A DNA stretch of 64,000 nt from Sthenelais limicola (GCA_942159475.1 OW804096.1:38315744-38379743), one strand, 5' to 3'. Positions 54,061-64,000 are shown, counted from the stretch's first letter. The notes: generated from the letters alone by a model not told the origin. Made by a program: numbers and translations.

Positions 54061-54061
54061 A

Positions 54062-54297
54062 TGTAAGAAATTAGCCCTTACAGCATCAAGCTACTTACTT
54101 GCAGATTAGTATGATTGAGAAGATCCCGCGCGTTGAAAGTGCGTGTGCGTCGTTGTGTCGTCGGGAATCGTCTGACCCCACTTGAACCGGCCCGAGCGGT
54201 GATCCTCGCTATGACGTCATCGCGGGGATCCCCGTGAAACGTGTCAGAACGAGGCGCGGCCGTATGACGTCACGGCCGCGGCCGCGAATGTACAACA
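54062..54297 (-). repeat. 5' LTR (236 bp) with two CRE palindromes
   Basis: Contains TGACGTCA at 54212-54219 and 54265-54272, the consensus CREB/ATF site, probably in U3. GC-rich, CpG-rich, with no TATA box visible. A GTAAGT splice donor (CAA|GTAAGT, intron from 54098) lies near the downstream end. Confidence 0.9.
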
Positions 54298-55075
54298 ATA
54301 TTCTCGTGAAATGCATAAGGAGCTGGTTTATACTGGACCCTCACCACCGAAATGAACAAAGAATGCAGAAATGGAAATGTAAATAAATGGGAAAATGTAA
54401 TAGGGGGTCATGAGTTAATCTGCTGCTGTATCATGGTGGAAGAAATATAGTTGGAACACTTAACTTGACTCATATAAGTTAACCATTTACGCAAGCTTTC
54501 AACGAGCTTTATTTTGCTATGAAAATCGGTGAAACATTGCGGAAGACATAAATAAATGTACCTGGCATATAGAAAGTAATACACGGGACAAAGTGGGAAA
54601 ATGGGCAAGAGTAATAAGAATAAAAATAAGGTTTGATATAAATGGTTATAAATCTTGATACAAATGACAATAAGGCCTGTGTAGCAATGTTAATGTGGAA
54701 GAAATGTTGCGCGTGAATACCAACACTTGTCACTGTCACTGCCTGTTACCCCTGGTGTTACTCCTGCCGCCCCTGAAGGGGGAGGGACGGTAGAGGTTGG
54801 TGGCGTTACCCCTGCTGCCTTGTAACAATAATAGGTGCAATAATATTATTTCACCGAAAGGTGGATTGTTACAGCCTTAGCATGTATAAATTACAATAGT
54901 GTACTCGGAACGATTAAGAAAATCAATATAAATAATATTCATATAATCTTCAAATGTATCTAGAAATAAGGGTGGTATAGATGAAGTCCTGATCGACCGA
55001 ACTAATAATTTTAAAAAAAGACTATTTGACACAAATGACTATCAAGTGTGCTAAAGGTTAAAAAAAAACCATCAA
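54298..55075. other. No gene recognised; TSD at start
   Basis: Begins with the ATAT duplication (54298-54301). Nothing else supported. Confidence 0.4.
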
Positions 55076-55140
55076 ACGTTTTTGTGTCCTGGTACGTCCA
55101 TTCAGTTTTTTTGTGTCCTGTTACGTCCATTCAGTTAAAA
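55076..55140. repeat. 29-bp tandem duplication
   Basis: TTTTTGTGTCCTGGTACGTC followed by CATTCAGTT, then the same sequence again with one change (CTGTTACG). A recent small tandem duplication. Confidence 0.65.
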
Positions 55141-55379
55141 GGAGACAACTACCAAAGTATCTTAGTATTTAAGCTCTAATTTGAACAATTATGTTCTCTA
55201 AAATGTTTGGCATTTACGAAAAGGGGTTTCAATTGGATCTAGTGGGCCATAGCTGGTCGCTGGTTGGATGTAACAGAAATTTGCTGACAGTGAATTCCTG
55301 CCCATATAAACGATTTATTGAGTAGAGAGGAGAGGTTCACCAACGACACTCAGAACTCAGAAATTCTGCATTCACACAT

Positions 55380-55690
55380 AGCCAATTTTAATCCCAAGTC
55401 AGAGAGGTGTCACAGCTCTGCGGGTCGATCGGGACAAAAAAGGTGGGTCGATTGGGACAAACACTTGACGCACTGGGGAAAGCTGTAAAACATTAGGTAT
55501 TCGCGGTAATTGCGCTACAAATGTACGATTTCTTGTCATGATATGTTACAGCATTGTTGTAACAATCTTTTGGGGTAATTATGACATAGTTGGGGACTCG
55601 TAAATACCAATTTGGTTAATTAATATGTTTTGTCCCGATCGACCCACTTTTTGTCCCGTTTGGTTTTTGTCCCGATCGACCCGACACCCT
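55380..55690. repeat. Inverted repeat element, GGGTCGATCGGGACA arms
   Basis: GGGTCGATCGGGACAAAAA (55423) and GGTGGGTCGATTGGGACAAA are mirrored by TTTTGTCCCGATCGACCCAC (55630) and TTTTTGTCCCGATCGACCCG (55663). Each arm carries two diverged units. Probable MITE. Confidence 0.6.
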
Positions 55691-56499
55691 TTTGAATTAT
55701 AGTAGGCAAATATAGAGTTGTGTTTTCGCTAATCTGAGTTTAATTCTTCGGCCAGTGATGTACAGAAATCTATATAGGCCTATGAATTAACTTTCTTTTT
55801 GTTGACATAATTATAAAAATTATATTACAGAACAACAGGAAATAACATTTGCAAAAAGCCTAACATACGTTTATTATGACTGACAGTGGTCAGCATAGAA
55901 ATGTGGACAGCTGATCAATAATCATTTAACTCCTTTCAAAATCAACCGATTCTTCCACCATGTCACGTAATGTCAGGTCCATATTCTATCTGGGACTGAC
56001 CCATGACTATATTTCCATTAAACATGATATTCATGAATCGTATGCAATTTGATATGTTTATACGAGTGGGGAGGGTAATTATGTAATGCAAAGTGGACAG
56101 GCAGTCTGACGAAGTGGGAGCTAGATCGAAGAGAAGTAGGGAAAGAAAATTTAAGTTTGCAGAAACAAAATGCAACTTAGGAATCGACTAGATGTCAAAT
56201 CGGTGAGAATTAGGAATTAGAATTAGGAATGTTCTATTCAAAATGAGGAGGACAGAACATATGTTGGGACCTATGATCTGAACGTTATTTCGGCAGGAAA
56301 ACAGGAAAAATCATAGGCACACTATGTAATCGCCGCTACGCCGCTACACAAAGCTTTCCCGTGTATTCACCAAATAGTGGGGTTCCTGGCTAATGCAAAA
56401 GTTGATTTTCACTTCAAAATCATGCAAAAGTTTCGTTCTTGGTATCAAATGAAAGCTTAGGTTCTGAATAACAATTTTGGTCCAAGTGGACAACGATCA
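55691..56499. other. No gene recognised
   Basis: Nothing supported. Confidence 0.4.
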
Positions 56500-57067
56500 T
56501 CCCACCAGGGGGGCCGTGGGGGGTTAGGACAATTAGGGGCTGACCCCCCCTTTTAATAATTTAGTAAAAATGTCATAACTTCTGAAATAATAGCCCGATT
56601 TGAACATAATTGGTGTCATAAGCTTTGGAATAAAGAGACAAAATCATATTAGTGAGTACTGTTTAGCTACGGGGGCCCTGGGGCCCTCAATTTAGGGTAG
56701 GGGCTTATCCTGCTCACCAGCTAATGTGTAGCTGTTCAAACTACTAGCAATACAGTAATACTTCTCCAATTTGAACAGATCTCATATTATTAAATCTTCA
56801 ATGAAGCCAAATAATATATTTACAAGTAACATTATGGTAGGGGGTCTGGACCTCCCTATTTCCGGGGGAAGGGGGCCTAATCCATTCTCACAGATAAGGC
56901 TGAAATGTTCAACATGTTATAACCTTCGGAATAAGTGTCCCATCTGAACACAACTGGTGTCACAAGTTCTAAGTTTGAAATTAAGAGATGGAGCAATATT
57001 AATATGTATTGTCTAGCAGGGGTGGGGGGGGGAAGTTATTTAATATTGGGGGGGGGGGGGCTACAGG
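56500..57067. repeat. Diverged tandem repeat and G-rich runs
   Basis: Related blocks TTTGAACATAATTGGTGTCA (56598) and TCTGAACACAACTGGTGTCA (56944), each followed by a GAGACAAAATCATATTAG-like stretch and a GTTTAGC/GTCTAGC end. G runs occur near 56510, 57020 and 57048-57060. Confidence 0.45.
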
Positions 57068-57072
57068 AAGAA

Positions 57073-57933
57073 CAGGGTTCTAACCAGGATTTTTTCTCAG
57101 AGTGGCGCTAGTCGGCGATCCCAGCCCTTTTGTGGAGGGTATGGGAAAATTTTGGACTCACTCTTTAAATGGTGCATTCTAGTGCATTTGCGACAAATAC
57201 ATACATATATTTTTAACACTTGTATTTGAAGGCTATTTTACAGAATCAAATCTTTAGAATCTAAATTTTTAGGGAATCATCAAACTATTAATCATCATGA
57301 TTTATAGTTTGATGTTCTAACCAGATTGAGAAATATTCCTTAGTTGGGGAGCTGGCACATAACTTTGTAAGCGCCAAAGGCACAAAGCCCTTTATCTGGG
57401 TGGGGTCAGGGCGGTTTCCCCAAATTTTGAAAACATAATTGATCATGGTGCATGCTGGTGCATTTGAGACAAGAAACTACCAGAGTTTTCAATATATGTT
57501 TTGATGTTTATCCATTGGAACTATTCATATAGGAATTATTAATAGTCAAATAAATAAATAGCTTCATCAAAACAGGATTTAATGCGATGAATTTAGAGAA
57601 AATTATATAGGGTAGCATGAATTATATTCAGAATATCAATCTCAGGCTCTTTTAGATTCAGCATGCACCACTGTTGGGACAGAGCTGGCGATGCTGTCTA
57701 AGGCTCCATATAATAACTCCTTGTATTAACGAAAGAATAACATTTTTAATTTTCTGTCATGTTAGAACTGAGAAAACATTTGATGTTTCATTTACTTGAT
57801 ATAACATATTAATGCTTCGTCTGTTTTTTAAAAAGAAAATTTTTTTTTTATATTTTTGTCAAATTCTCAGCGTGGCGGCAGCTTCTCTCAGCGCGGTGCT
57901 GTGCCGCAGCGCCACGCTTTAGTTAGAACCCTG
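57073..57933. mobile_element. hAT-like non-autonomous element with 5-bp duplication
   Basis: Ends CAGGGTTCTAAC and GTTAGAACCCTG are perfect inverted repeats; AGTGGCGCT and AGCGCCACGC extend the arms imperfectly. AAGAA lies directly outside both ends (57068-57072, 57934-57938). CAGGG-type ends suggest the hAT superfamily, although hAT duplications are normally 8 bp. No transposase frame. Confidence 0.55.
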
Positions 57934-58097
57934 AAGAATGATCTAAATCCATCTCTACATGTAGTCAAAATTTAATATAAGAAAAAAAATAAGTGTAAAA
58001 TATTGGATCTCTATAGGCCTATGTTTAACAAAAGGCACTGAGTCATGAAGCTGATGGGGAAATTACAATTTTTCATGACTTGGACATTTCTAAGGAC
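57934..58097. other. No gene recognised
   Basis: Short AT-rich spacer. Confidence 0.4.
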
Positions 58098-58997
58098 TTT
58101 TTTTTTTTTTTTTTTATTACAAAGTGGCCAAACAGTTACATTCATTTTCGTTTACAAAAATACGCGTGTCCACCCGGTGGATGTTTTCCTGCGTTGCCTA
58201 CAACCTTTATCAATTACCTCTACAATCTAAACATTATTATAATCATATACGTTATCCACTACAATTTATGTTTATACAATCATTCCTATATCTTAACCTC
58301 AATACAAGTGACCAAACATTCTTAATCATCCTATGTCAATATATCCAGTTTCATATCATGCAGTTATATATATATGCGACAAGACTGATCCAGGCTTTAT
58401 ATCTATGCTGTTAATATTTAATTGCCTAGCCCTTATGAGGGCTGTGTCTAAAAATATGGGATCAATTAAAAACTGCTTTTAGCAGCATCTAGACAATATT
58501 TTCTTCAAATCTCAACCAATACAGGTCCTTCAGTTTTTCACCAAAACCCCTTGGATCATCACAATTCCGAATTTCTTCCGGTAAATTGTTCCAAATACCA
58601 ATACCTCTATAGTAGCTACTCTTCCTCATCCTTTCCGACCTAGGTAAAAAGGTTTTAAATAAAATTCCTCTTTTCCCTCGCCGTTCTTTAACTCTTGGTC
58701 CATGGTCAACGTATTTTCTTTTCTTCCTATATAGGGTTTTTATGAGAGTAATTTCTCTACGGTAACTTAGAGGTAATATTTCCCCCTTTTTTTGTAGCTC
58801 TTTCTTTGACATATCCCATCCAAATGATAGTCTCAGGGCTCTAAAGATTGTTTTCTGTAGCTTGTCCTGTATTCCCAATCTACTATTCATTATTATAGGG
58901 CTTGCGTATTCAGCCAATGGTAGTACGTACGTTTTACATAGTAGCCAGCAGATATCACTATTTAAAAATTTTCTTCTTTTACTTATCCTTATCTTTT
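58098..58997 (-). mobile_element. 5'-truncated non-LTR retrotransposon with poly(A) tail
   Basis: On the minus strand the 3' part of a LINE ORF is followed by about 370 bp of 3' UTR and a poly(A) tail (T run 58098-58115), with AATAAA overlapping the tail. The sequence begins abruptly near 58997, a typical 5' truncation. Confidence 0.75.
58489..58997 (-). pseudogene. C-terminal fragment of LINE reverse transcriptase ORF
   Basis: About 170 codons open from just after a TAA near 58998. Motifs typical of the region after the RT domain of CR1/jockey-type LINEs: LPLAEYASPI, then QKTIFRALRLSFG, a basic RREITLIKTLYRKKRKY stretch and GIWNNLPEEIRNC. The RT catalytic domain and endonuclease are missing, so it cannot be active. 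It is not the same family as the LINE at 23277, whose corresponding region differs. Confidence 0.7.
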
Positions 58998-59169
58998 ACT
59001 TAATGACTTTTTATCAGCAATCCAAATAAGAGCTTGTCTGGGCAATTTGGTAAGAACAAATTGCGGCAGGCAAACTAGCAAGATTCTGGGATAATGATAT
59101 TTTTCCTGAAAATCTTGAAATTGTATATAGTTGTCCAGAGTGATAACACGTTTTTGCACATATTTGCAG
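58998..59169. other. No gene recognised
   Basis: Ends in a good acceptor context for the candidate exon that follows. Confidence 0.35.
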
Positions 59170-59237
59170 GAGGCCAGGAATCATTGTGCGTGATGACAGC
59201 CCCACAGGCAGTAAACAAAACGGGCCAGATCATGGAG
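59170..59237 (+). CDS. Candidate 68-bp internal exon (host)
   Basis: GCACATATTTGCAG|GAGGCC at the left and CATGGAG|GTAAGCAC at the right are both close to consensus. One reading phase is open and continues in frame for about 25 codons into the candidate exon at 59720. No domain recognised. The transcript could be non-coding. Confidence 0.3.
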
Positions 59238-59719
59238 GTAAGCACAATTCTGACTAGATAAAAGCCTTTTCATCAGTTTGCACACAATATTACTGAGGTG
59301 GCTATCATAGGTAAATCATTGCTAGGAAGTTTGTATTATATATGTTATTCTGGGATTAATAGATATTATTCTGGGATTAATAGATACTATTTACCGTGTG
59401 GATATACTTTATTCCTTGTACTTCCTCTCGTTAGAGGGCTGCGTATAAGGCTTTTGATATTATAGTATTATCTCTGGTAAAGACTAGTTAGTCAAAACAT
59501 GTCAGGGCATGTAAAACACTACAATAAAACAAAACCCAAATGTCCTCCCGGAGTTTTATTGAGACATGTCTACCTTTTCCATCTAATTATAGTATTATAA
59601 TGAATTAATAACCACTATATGGCATATACTGTGCCAATCATATATTACATCTGTCCTATTGGTCTAAGTGTCAAATGGTTTACTTCATACTAATGAGCAT
59701 TTTAAACCCATCATTTCAG
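59238..59719. other. Candidate intron; 22-bp tandem duplication
   Basis: ATTCTGGGATTAATAGATA occurs twice in tandem at about 59346-59391. No gene supported. Confidence 0.4.
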
Positions 59720-59930
59720 GTGTGCCAATCTTGAGTTACATTGAGTGCTGGCCATCCCTTGGCCACATGATGGTTGCTTCCTACACACAGAGCTGAAGAG
59801 ATATGCTGAGAAACTCAGAATTATGAAGAGGTGGAAGATAACGTCACAAACCTCAAGACACAGGAAAAAACCCAAACTGTTGAAGTCTGTGCAGGGAGCT
59901 AAGGAGCTGATAGTTGTTTCTTAATGCCAA
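59720..59930 (+). CDS. Candidate terminal exon (host)
   Basis: CCCATCATTTCAG|GTGTGCC is a fair acceptor. In phase with 59170-59237 a short frame runs to a TGA at about 59793. The rest would be 3' UTR. The end is not defined. Confidence 0.22.
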
Positions 59931-60142
59931 GTGTAGTAATCCTGTCGCTAAAGGATTCATAGTGATCCCAGCACCAATGTTAACTTTTATTTCCTGTGTT
60001 GAACCTTTAAGTCTGTATTTGGACAATCAGATGATTTTATCATTGGTCTACATTGCTACAATTATGTATCTTAGATTATGTATAGTCCCAGTTGACTATG
60101 ATATCGAACCCTTTTGTCATATATAAATAGTTCAAATAATGG

Positions 60143-60299
60143 TTTCAAGTGGATGGTAAATGGTATACGGAATAAGCTCCATATTGTTATTACAAGATCA
60201 AATAATCGTTTTTTGCTTATTCTCATTAAAATGGGCCTTAATGGTCTTCCAACTGGTTTTCGGAATCCATTCATCAAAGAGTTGTTAATCCACTTGAAA
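60143..60299. repeat. Possible 157-bp fold-back
   Basis: TTTCAAGTGGAT (60143-60154) and its exact complement (60288-60299). Inner arms are partly complementary (GGTATACGGAAT against TTTTCGGAATCC is weak). Possible MITE. Confidence 0.35.
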
Positions 60300-60757
60300 T
60301 GATATGAGGGGAAATTATGTTACCTTATATTGTTCCACTCATGTAAAGTATTTTGTCTTTAGTTTGGCATATATAAATGGTAAACATACAACAATGGTAT
60401 AAAATTAGCATAATTAGTGATTTTTGAAATATAGCAAAAGGAATAATAAATGAGTATTAATAGATAGTTCATATCATTATGATTATGTCAGGCTGCCCCT
60501 TACATTATGTTATATTACAATATGTGTCTTTCTAAGTATGAATGCATATATTACAAGTTTCCTATCTTAATAATGTTTAGATTTAAAGTAATATTTCCAC
60601 TTTAGGGGCAGTGTTAACTCTTGACTGATTTTAATGAGAGTAATGTTTAACTGATGCATTTTTAATGGCCAGAGCAATGTTTTGTATGCATCTGTGTGTA
60701 TTAGATATGGAATCATAGCTCATCCATGTAAATCTGATATGTTTTGAGAGAGGTGTA
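60300..60757. other. No gene recognised
   Basis: AT-rich; nothing supported. Confidence 0.4.
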
Positions 60758-62815
60758 ACCACCTCCAGTAACCTCCTCCAGTAACTCCCTCAAGTAACTT
60801 CCTCCAGTAACTTCCTGAAGTATCCTCCTCCAGTAACCTCCTCCAGTAACCTCCTCCAGTAACCCCATCCAGTAACTTCCTCCAATAACCACCCCCAGTA
60901 ACCTTTAGTAACCTGCTCCAGCAACCCCTCCCAGTAACTTCCTCCAGTAACCTCCACCAGTAACACCCTCCAGTAACTTCCTGAAGTATCCTCCTCCAGT
61001 AACCCCCTCAGTAACCTCCTCCAGCAACCCCTCCCAGTAACTTCCTCCAGTAACCACCTCCAGTAACCTCCACCAGTAACACCCTGAAGTATCCTCCTCC
61101 AGTAACCCCCTCAGTAACCTCCTCCAGCAACCCCTCCAGTAACCTCCTCCAGTAACCCCATCCAGCAACCCCTCCCAGTAACCCCCTCCAGTAACCCACT
61201 CCAGTAACCCACTCCAGCAATCCCCTCCAGCAACCCCTCCCAGTAACTTCCTCCAGTAACCACATCCAGCAACCCACTCCAGTAACCACATCCAGCAACT
61301 CACTCCAGTAACCCCCTCCAGTAACTCCCTCCAGTAGCCCCCTCCAGTTACTTCCTCGTGCAACCTCCTCCAGTAACGCTCTCCATTAACCCCCTCCAGT
61401 AACCTCCTCCAGTAACCCCCTCCAGTAACCTCCTCCAGTAACCCCATCCAGCAACCCCTCCCAGTAACCACCTCCAGCAAGCCACTCCAGTAATCCCCTC
61501 CAGCAACCCCTCCCAGTAATTTCCTCCAGTAACCACCTCCAGCAACCCACTCCAGTAACCCCCTCCATTAACCACCTCCAGTAACCTCCTCCAGTAACCT
61601 CCTCCAGTAACCTCCTCCAGTAACCACCTCCAGTAACCTCCACCAGTAACACCCTGAAGTATCCTCCTCCAGTAACCCCCTCAGTAACCTCCTCCAGCAA
61701 CCCCTCCATTAATCTCCTCCAGTAACCCCCTCCATTAACCACCTCCAGTAACCTCCTCCAGTAACCTCCTCCAGTAACCACCTCCAGTAACTTCCTGAAG
61801 TATCCTCCTCCAGTAACTTCCTGAAGTATCCTCCTCCAGTAACCCCCTCCAGTAACCCCCTCAGTAACTTCCTCCAGTAACCCCCTCCAGCAACCCCTCC
61901 CAGTAACTTCCTCCAGCAACCTCCTCCAGTAACCTCCTCCAGTAACTTCCTTAAGTATCCTCCTCCAGCAACCTCCTCCAGTAACCACCTCCAGTAACTT
62001 CCTTAAGTATCCTCCTCCAGTAACTTCCTGAAGTATCCTCCTCCAGTAACCCCCTCCAGTAACCCACTCCAGTAACCCCCTCTAGTAACCCCCTCTAGTA
62101 ACTCCCTCCAGTAGCCTCCTCCAGTAACCCCCTCCAGTAACCCCCTCCAGTAACCCCCCCCCCCCCCAGTTACTTCCTCCAGCAACCCCCTCCAGCAACC
62201 TCCTCCAGTAACCCCCTCCAGCAACCTCCTCCAGTAGCCCCCGCCAGTAACCCCCTCCAGTAGCCCCCTCCAGTTACTTCCTCCAGCAATGTCCTCCAGT
62301 AACTACCTCCAGTAGCCCCCTCCAGTTACTTCCTCCAGTAACCCCCTCCAGTAGCCCCATCCAGTAACCCCCTCCAGTGACCTCCTCCAGTAACCCCCTC
62401 CAGTAACCCCATCCAGTAACCACCTCCAGTAATCCTCTCCAGTAACCCCCTCCAGTAACTCCCTCCAGTAACCTCCTCCAGTAACCTCCTCCAGTAACAT
62501 CCTCCATAACTTCCTCCAGTAGCCCCTTCCAGTAACCACTCAAGTAACCTGTATTTTGTATTGAAAATGTATTGATTAATATTTCTCAGGTGTGATCAAT
62601 TTTAAAGTTTAGTAACCACCTCCAGTAACTTCCTGAAGTATCCTCCTCCAGTAACTTCCTGAAGTATCCTCCTCCAGTAACCCCCTCCAGTAACCCCCTC
62701 AGTAACCTCCTCCAGTAACCTCCTCCAGCAACCCCTCCCAGTAACTTCCTCCAGTAACCCCCTCCAGCAACCCCTTCCAGTAACCACTTCCAGTAACCAC
62801 TTCCAGTAACCTGTA
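60758..62815. repeat. 2-kb minisatellite, 13-bp unit ACCTCCTCCAGTA
   Basis: More than 140 variants of a 13-mer, with CCCCTCCAGTA, ACCACCTCCAGTA and TATCCTCCTCC variants and longer-range patterns (for example blocks with TTCCTGAAGTATCC). An interruption at about 62547-62613 (TTGAAAATGTATTG, then TTTCTCAGGTGTGATC) recurs after the array at 62812-62868, showing segmental duplication. Minus-strand frames of up to 200 codons (VTGGGYWRRLLEG repeats, 13 residues per 39 bp) come from the stop-free unit and are not called as genes. Confidence 0.9.
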
Positions 62816-63423
62816 TTGAAAATGTATTGAATGTACTATTTCTCAGGTGTGATCGATTTTAAAGTTTAATTGGATGACAAATTTAGCTATAGGTCTAAAC
62901 TAATGGTGCTTTCTACTTGATTCAATATTATAGGCAGAAATAAATGATCCTTACTTTTTTAATAATATTTATTTTCTCTGTGGATGTTTAGCATTGATTC
63001 TGGTATCAACGACTGGAATATTTTAAATTTCATGATGTTGTTATGTATAAATATGGTATATTGTACAAGGTTATGGTGTTTTTCTCAATGTTATGGGGTT
63101 TATATTATTATTGTATTTATTATCCAAGGTTACATGCCATTATTGAGATTAAGCAACGATTGAGCATAACTTATTGATAGACAAAGCAATGATTAGAGCA
63201 ATAAGTTATTTACTAAAACATTGATGAGATTGACATCCGATTTTCTCTTCTATTCTTGATTAAATGTAAAATGGCCTTTGTTTGTAATAAAAAATAATTC
63301 AATATAACCATTGTCTTGTGTTCTTATACAGCATTAATTCCACCGACATCTTTCTACATATACAGCATAGTATACAGTACAATAATTGCCATGTAAAATC
63401 AGGCTACCCATAGACAGTGCCCA
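62816..63423. other. No gene recognised
   Basis: AT-rich. The first 50 bp repeat the interruption of the minisatellite. Nothing else supported. Confidence 0.45.
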
Positions 63424-63642
63424 TAGACGGTGCCATATATCATTAGAGCGGAGCGGCGCCGTCGCCAGCACGGAGCGGCGCCGTCGCCAGCACGGAGCGG
63501 CGCCGTCACAATCGTCGGAGCCGCACCGTCCTATTGACGGTGCCCTATGACGGTGCCATATCACAGAACCGCACCGGCATTCCGTGTTTCCGGATCGGCA
63601 CCGTCGGCGCACGGATATCCCACGTGATTCCAGCTAAGAGTG
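63424..63642. repeat. GC-rich cluster with 22-bp tandem repeats
   Basis: GGAGCGGCGCCGTCGCCAGC followed by AC is repeated in tandem (63456-63510, about 2.5 units), flanked by GACGGTGCC and GGCACCGTC motifs in both orientations. Ends near GCTAAGAGTGTA, the inverse of the start of the block at 43612. Confidence 0.6.
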
Positions 63643-64000
63643 TACCCACGTGGGGTTCCCGTGGGGATTGCCAAGACGGTTGGAGAATGGATTCGCGGGA
63701 GGCCACTGCCGAGATTGAGCCAGGGATCTCCAATTAAGGTGTATTGATTATGCACGGAACAACAACTTGTTCAATGAATTGTTCTTTCAATCAGACACCA
63801 TCTTCCAATATACAGCACAAAGTATCAAAGAAACAAATGATCGAGAAGAATATATTTTGTGAATGCAGCTTATATATTGATACTTAATTTCCATTTTGTT
63901 ATGGTTCTTTATATGGTTCTATATGGAAAATCTCGTCTCTGTCGAGGACAGTTCTTCGGGCCCGGCCTTTTCCTCCTAGTAACAATAATAAATATTTCTA
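63643..64000. other. No gene recognised
   Basis: The last 80 bp (TCTCGTCTCTGTCGAGGACA) are partly inverse to sequence near 21395 and may be a retroelement 3' end cut by the window edge. Confidence 0.3.

Larger units (their letters stand above)
52559..54061 (-). promoter_or_regulatory. Long 5' leader with candidate splice sites
   Basis: 1.5 kb between the 5' LTR and gag, AT-rich with no gene. On the minus strand: primer site at its start; a candidate acceptor CACTAACTCACTACTGTCAG ending at 52701; a TATAAAA motif (about 52680-52671); and a strong donor CGAG|GTAAGAG at 52631/52630. With the LTR donor at 54099/54098 most of the leader could be removed as an intron of about 1.4 kb, leaving a 70-nt exon. 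These sites are predicted, not shown. Confidence 0.45.
44264..54297 (-). mobile_element. Ty3/gypsy LTR retrotransposon with TatD-nuclease ORF3
   Basis: A 10-kb element read on the minus strand: 5' LTR (54297-54062), primer site, 1.5-kb leader, gag, pol (protease-RT-RNaseH-integrase), ORF3 (zinc-finger-like plus TatD domain), polypurine tract, 3' LTR (44499-44264). It is flanked by the direct repeat ATAT (44260-44263 and 54298-54301). The 236-bp LTRs are identical and all frames are open, so insertion was recent. The domain order RT-RNaseH-IN assigns it to Ty3/gypsy. ORF3 occupies the position env has in errantiviruses but is not an env: it has no signal peptide or membrane segment. Confidence 0.95.

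Noticed and set aside
60905..62787. Long minus-strand ORFs with WRRLLEGVTGGGY repeats
   Set aside because: They follow the 13-bp minisatellite exactly and occur in all three minus frames.
1..64000. CRISPR arrays or prokaryotic operons
   Set aside because: Tandem arrays present lack spacer-repeat alternation, and the sequence is eukaryotic.

Overview
This window is repeat-dense nuclear DNA from a eukaryote, most likely an AT-rich marine-type invertebrate genome. The evidence is the mix of elements: a DIRS-order tyrosine-recombinase retrotransposon, a Ty3/gypsy LTR element, non-LTR retrotransposons, many short inverted-repeat DNA elements (MITEs) and GT-AG splice-like signals. There is no prokaryotic gene organisation and no rRNA, tRNA or CRISPR feature that I can support. 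I cannot place the species. No complete host gene is evident; a few weak host exon candidates lie at 43.8, 59.2 and 59.7 kb.

Layout. 0-13.6 kb: MITE families with no large gene, including an element of about 1.1 kb with terminal inverted repeats (11237-12356) and an unknown small ORF split by a MITE (7735-8483). 13634-19068: an apparently intact DIRS-order element on the minus strand with split direct repeats (A1-gag-RT/RNaseH-YR-B1-A2-B2) and a textbook -1 frameshift signal at the end of gag. 21-23.3 kb: MITEs, one with an expanded 12-bp repeat. 23277-26237: a non-LTR retrotransposon ORF whose only visible coding break is a 71-bp piggyBac-like MITE. 26.8-43 kb: nested MITEs, a small fragment with a hammerhead-like core, a SINE-like insertion, and an element of about 2 kb inserted in another MITE.

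44264-54297: a complete Ty3/gypsy-type element on the minus strand. Its 236-bp LTRs are identical and it is flanked by the 4-bp target duplication ATAT. It has gag (helix-hairpin-helix N-terminus, two CCHC knuckles), pol (protease, RT, RNase H, integrase) and, in the place where env would sit, a third ORF of 588 codons with a zinc-finger-like region and a TatD-family metal-dependent nuclease domain with all its metal ligands. A consensus splice donor lies just upstream of gag and a consensus acceptor ends 2 nt before the ORF3 ATG, so ORF3 could be made from a spliced subgenomic RNA as env genes are. This nuclease-bearing retroelement is the most unusual system in the window.

54.3-64 kb: inverted-repeat elements, a hAT-like non-autonomous element (57073-57933), a 5'-truncated non-LTR element with a poly(A) tail (58098-58997), a 2-kb minisatellite with a 13-bp unit (about 60758-62815) and a GC-rich repeat cluster near 63.5 kb.
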